From the NCBI RefSeq assembly GCF_026230105.1, contig NC_079477.1, positions 3,043,001 through 3,107,000 on the forward strand: 64,000 nt of DNA. The letters are read 5' to 3'. The stretch comes from Diorhabda sublineata. Taxonomy: Eukaryota > Arthropoda > Insecta > Coleoptera > Chrysomelidae. Under the pieces are notes generated by a model. It ran no database searches, was not told the origin of the DNA, and saw only the letters and a list, made by a program, of their open reading frames with translations. Below, piece by piece: positions 60,601-64,000 of this stretch (position 1 is the stretch's first letter; each line of letters opens with the position of its first letter). A program made the position numbers and the translations under genes.

Positions 60601-63600
60601 ACAGATGAGTCAAAGGTAAAGTTTCACTTCCATCACTTGGCGAATCAGAAAGGCCTTCAAAAACTTTATTGTTAAGTTTTACAGATGAGTCAAAGGTAAA
60701 GTTTCACTTCCATCACTTGGCGAATCAGAAAGGCCTTTAAAAACTTTATTGTTAAGTTTTACAGATGAGTCAAAGGTAAAGTTCACTTCCATCACTTGGC
60801 GAACCAGAAGAACCTTTAAAAACTTTATTGTTAAGTTTTACAAATGAGTCAAAGGTAAAGTTTCACTTCCATCACTTGGCGAATCAGAAAGGCCTTCAAA
60901 AACTTTATTGTTAAGTTTTACAGATGAGTCAAAGGTAAAGTTTCACTTCCATCACTTGGCGAATCAGAAAGGCCTTTAAAAACTTTATTGTTAAGTTTTA
61001 CAGATGAGTCAAAGGTAAAGTTCACTTCCATCACTTGGCGAACCAGAAGAACCTTTAAAAACTTTATTGTTAAGTTTTACAAATGAGTCAAAGGTAGAGT
61101 TTCACTTCCATCACTTGGCGAATCAGAAAGGCCTTCAAAAACTTTATTGTTAAGTTTTACAGATGAGTCAAAGGTAAAGTTTCACTCCCATTACTTGGCG
61201 AACCAGAAGGGCCTTTAAAAACTTTATTGTTAAGTTTTACAGATGAGTCAAAGGTAAAGTTTCACTTCCATCACTTGGCGAATCAGAAAGGCCTTTAAAA
61301 ACTTTATTGTTAAGTTTTACAGATGAGTCAAAGGTAAAGTTCACTTCCATCACTTGGCGAACCAGAAGAACCTTTAAAAACTTTATTGTTAAGTTTTACA
61401 AATGAGTCAAAGGTAAAGTTTCACTTCCATCACTTGGCGAACCAGAAGAACCTTTAAAAACTTTATTGTTAAGTTTTACAGATGAGTCAAAGGTAAAGTT
61501 TCACTTCCATCACTTGGCGAATCAGAAAGGCCTTTAAAAACTTTATTGTTAAGTCTTACAGATGAGTCAAAGGTAAAGTTTCACTTCCATCACTTGGCGA
61601 ATCAGAAAGGCCTTCAAAAACTTTATTGTTAAGTTTTACAGATGAGTCAAAGGTAAAGTTTCACTTCCATCACTTGGCGAATCAGAAAGGCCTTTAAAAA
61701 CTTTATTGTTAAGTTTTACAGATGAGTCAAAGGTAAAGTTCACTTCCATCACTTGGCGAACCAGAAGAACCTTTAAAAACTTTATTGTTAAGTTTTACAA
61801 ATGAGTCAAAGGTAAAGTTTCACTTCCATCACTTGGCGAATCAGAAAGGCCTTTAAAAACTTTATTGTTAAGTCTTACAGATGAGTCAAAGGTAAAGTTC
61901 ACTTCCATCACTTGGCGAACCAGAAGAACCTTTAAAAACTTTATTATTAAGTTTTACAAATGAGTCAAAGGTAAAGTTTCACTTCCATCACTTGGCGAAT
62001 CAGAAAGGCCTTCAAAAACTTTATTGTTAAGTTTTACAGATGAGTCAAAGGTAAAGTTTCACTTCCATCACTTGGCGAATCAGAAAGGCCTTTAAAAACT
62101 TTATTGTTAAGTCTTACAGATGAGTCAAAGGTAAAGTTTCACTTCCATCACTTGGCGAATCAGAAAGGCCTTCAAAAACTTTATTGTTAAGTTTTACAGA
62201 TGAGTCAAAGGTAAAGTTTCACTTCCATCACTTGGCGAATCAGAAAGGCCTTTAAAAACTTTATTGTTAAGTTTTACAGATGAGTCAAAGGTAAAGTTCA
62301 CTTCCATCACTTGGCGAACCAGAAGAACCTTTAAAAACTTTATTGTTAAGTTTTACAAATGAGTCAAAGGTAAAGTTTCACTTCCATCACTTGGCGAATC
62401 AGAAAGGCCTTCAAAAACTTTATTGTTAAGTTTTACAGATGAGTCAAAGGTAAAGTTTCACTTCCATTACTTGGCGAACCAGAAGGGCCTTTAAAAACTT
62501 TATTGTTAAGTTTTACAGATGAGTCAAAGGTAAAGTTTCACTTCCATCACTTGGCGAATCAGAAAGGCCTTTAAAAACTTTCGTGTTAAGCTTTACAGAT
62601 GAGTCAAAGTAATTTTTAAGCAGAATAAGAAAGTATAACTCTTGCTTTCAATCATATTGATTCATTTCTTTTGTAATGATGTCTGATACTTATTTAATGA
62701 CTTCAATGCGAGCGAAGCCGCGGGTAAAACAAAATATTTTTTATATTTTTGAAAATAATTCACTATATGTAATCAGCAACAATAAATTCGTGCTTTTTCG
62801 AGTGTACAGGTAACTTTTTATAGTAATAAATTAAAAATAAGTAGTTCATGAGTCCCCCTAGTACCTGTTTTGGAGGAACTAATTCTCTAAATTCTGCTCC
62901 CAGTTGTTTTATCTCGTTCTCTTTTTCTTCTATTTTTCTGAGCAATTCTTTCATTTTAGCATCCTTTTGGGCAGATGTTAGTCCCTCTGGAAATATTAAA
63001 TTTATTTATAGTAAATTATTATTTTCTCTATTATCAATTCAGATTTATTATTATCTTTCATATGTTGAAGCTTACCCGGTTTGAATTTTTCCATAACTTT
63101 ACAACTTTCTTGCATGAAAGCGATGAGACTATCCCAAAAAGTGTCTGATAGATTTATATCATTAGCTTGCGCAGATTGATCCTTGAGGACCTTACATCGA
63201 CAAGATTCGTCATTTGATGTCAGAGAACTGTGAGACGTTTGTGGTGGAGATGATTCTATAAAAAAAATTAATGTTTTCGTGTTTATATTCAGATTTATAT
63301 ATTTGAAAATTGATGTGTTAATGAAGGGCTGTCCTTCGTTTTGTTGACATTTTCAAATTTGGCGCTGTTAATCGAGCAGCATTTATAGAATATCTTAGTC
63401 CCCTTTAAAGTGATTCAATTGCACTTGGTTGACACTTCAGTGTCGCTTTCGAAAACTGTGCAGGCGTTAATTGGACATATATTGAGTATTATTCTGCAGA
63501 CGAAGAAAATGAAACCAGAGTCAACGAAAATAGAGAAACAGATTAATGCAGTAAAAACATGAATATTGGATTATGTTTTCACTATTTTTGGTAAAGAATA

Positions 63601-63800
63601 AATGAATTTTCTTAATGAATAGTTACTCAGAGTTAAACTACCAGTATTTTGAGCTAATTTATAACCAATTTCCATGGGGCTCAAAGTAGATTTTGGCCAC
63701 CCTGCATAACAGATAACTCGTAGATCCTTTCCTTTTTTAATCGTTTGAGTTGCACTTTTCAAAATGCATTTCTTCTCTGCACAAATGCAATTTTCATTTC
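54610..63800 (-). CDS. Unrecognised multi-exon gene C (Cys-x-Cys family), 3' part
   Basis: Exons 63800-63642, 63255-63076, 62986-62865, 57822-57667 and 54789-54610 (TGA 54612-54610) give one open frame of 797 nt with phases 1, 1, 0, 0. The first exon enters in phase 1, so the gene starts beyond the right edge. Exon 1 has NENCICAEKKC; exon 2 has SCRCKV and DTFWDSLIAFMQESCKVMEK; exon 3 is a coiled coil (KMKELLRKIEEKENEIKQLG); exon 4 has QCPSKQGNFCP, GGECPEPNC and an acidic Tyr-rich stretch; exon 5 has APMYPPNVQSLYSR and CDGMCQKPCQSNCPNVC. The block DSLIAFMQESCKVMEKF matches DSMVKFIQASTKLMNTF of gene B. Intron 3 (5 kb) contains an 80-bp satellite; intron 4 contains a Tc1-like and a mariner relic. 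AAATAAA on the minus strand near 54560 may be its polyadenylation signal. Skipped exons cannot be excluded. Confidence 0.7.
55060..56720 (+). mobile_element. Tc1-like transposase relic split by a mariner
   Basis: The left part (55060-55425) encodes RDLDFWKRIFYTDEKTFEPY, RFRVYRPPNS and ERYVDGN, the Tc1 block with the first catalytic Asp. The right part (56480-56720) encodes NPKGHLWRWLVKKIY and, in another frame, WKDLNSNEKVCRNLIHSTPR, GLEKIIEKN, the Tc1 C-terminus. The gap is filled by a mariner in the opposite direction. Stops throughout; non-functional. Confidence 0.75.
55428..56400 (-). mobile_element. Mariner relic nested in the Tc1-like element
   Basis: Minus-strand frames give MLNTFGDQC, NWTVSFKRGKFSIEDERPVS, RIVTIDETWVHFYDPETKQQ, SAGKVLASVF, IDFLDKGRKISGYNYSTLLI and QNDAPAHKSNVFMQKIRDLG. 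This is a mariner transposase with frameshifts, the same subfamily as 44943-45850. The left ends share ATATTGAAAAA and TAGCCTACT. Confidence 0.85.
56730..57660. other. Gene C intron 4, right part
   Basis: No exon supported. A plus-strand frame at 56837-57145 has normal composition but no recognisable family, and its antisense counterpart is equally anonymous. Probably transposon-derived. Confidence 0.4.
57830..58299. other. Gene C intron 3, left of the satellite
   Basis: AT-rich sequence between exon 4 and the 80-bp array; no feature supported. Confidence 0.5.
58300..62613. repeat. 80-bp satellite, about 54 copies, gene C intron 3
   Basis: The unit is 80 bp with frequent 79-bp versions (GTAAAGTTCAC for GTAAAGTTTCAC). 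Constant parts are GATGAGTCAAAGGTAAAG, CACTTGGCGAA and CTTTATTGTTAAG. Variants: GAATCAGAAAGGCCTTT, GAATCAGAAAGGCCTTC, GAACCAGAAGAACC and GAACCAGAAGGGCC. Variant order from about 59899 to 60936 recurs from about 60856 onward, a super-unit of about 957 bp (12 units). Every unit I read contains the heptamer TGAGTCA. Edge units are the most diverged. No coding capacity. Confidence 0.97.
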
Positions 63801-64000
63801 CTATTCATAATTTTTCTTCACAAAGTTTCCTGTGGCTTTTCCAAATCGAATGCTTTATGTGTTGATCTCTAAACTTCGGGAGCGACAAATAAAAAGTGAA
63901 ATCAATTGAGTGTGTGGGTCATTTTCTATTATCCAACAATTTATATTATTTGACGATGATTTGGGTTTGTTTGGGACTAATGATTTGCTTCGAATTTTTC
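63801..64000. other. Right edge, gene C intron
   Basis: Intron sequence upstream of the first visible exon of gene C (acceptor gaatag before 63800). Nothing else seen before the window ends. Confidence 0.5.

Noticed and set aside
58300..62613. Regular 80-bp periodicity that could be mistaken for a CRISPR array
   Set aside because: Whole units are conserved, with no repeat/unique-spacer alternation, no cas genes and a spliced eukaryotic context.
58300..62613. Hammerhead core in the 80-bp satellite because of GATGAGTC
   Set aside because: The preceding bases are CA rather than CT, and no GAAAC or stem II complement follows at the right distance.

Overview
This is a eukaryotic, almost certainly insect, genomic window. 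It is AT-rich, has small GT-AG exons separated by long introns, carries short CCTAA/TTAGG runs, and is full of insect-type RTE-like LINE, Penelope-like, mariner, Tc1-like and hAT remnants. A beetle or another large-genome insect fits; the order is my inference. No tRNA, rRNA, CRISPR or prokaryotic feature is visible.

Most listed open reading frames are noise. Real genes had to be assembled by splicing, and all of them lie on the minus strand. From right to left: (C) 63,800-54,610, (B) 53,366-49,784 and (A) 48,784-44,699 are three neighbouring, unrecognised genes with small Cys-x-Cys exons, mostly separated by phase-1 introns. Next, 42,045-9,821 is a complete five-exon, 211-residue Ras-like small GTPase of the RERG/RASL11/RASL12 group, stretched over 32 kb. 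Finally, 8,227-200 holds the first four coding exons of an AMPA-type ionotropic glutamate receptor (GluRI type), which runs off the left edge.

Five tandem arrays total about 20 kb, close to a third of the window, and every one lies inside an intron. A 50-bp monomer/213-bp higher-order array is in glutamate-receptor intron 2. A 322-391-bp array made from Penelope-like GIY-YIG sequence is in GTPase intron 2. A 46/229-bp array and a 217-bp array of about 29 copies are in GTPase intron 1. An 80-bp array of about 54 copies, with a TGAGTCA heptamer in each unit, is in an intron of gene C.

The rest of the introns and intergenic DNA is transposon debris: RTE-like pieces, three mariner transposase relics plus fragments, a Tc1-like relic split by a mariner, a hAT-type MITE with an 8-bp target duplication inside a foldback element, and a Penelope-like remnant whose inverted ends carry hammerhead-ribozyme cores. 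The genes do not form an operon or pathway; the one suggestive functional grouping is the A-B-C cluster, which looks like a local family.
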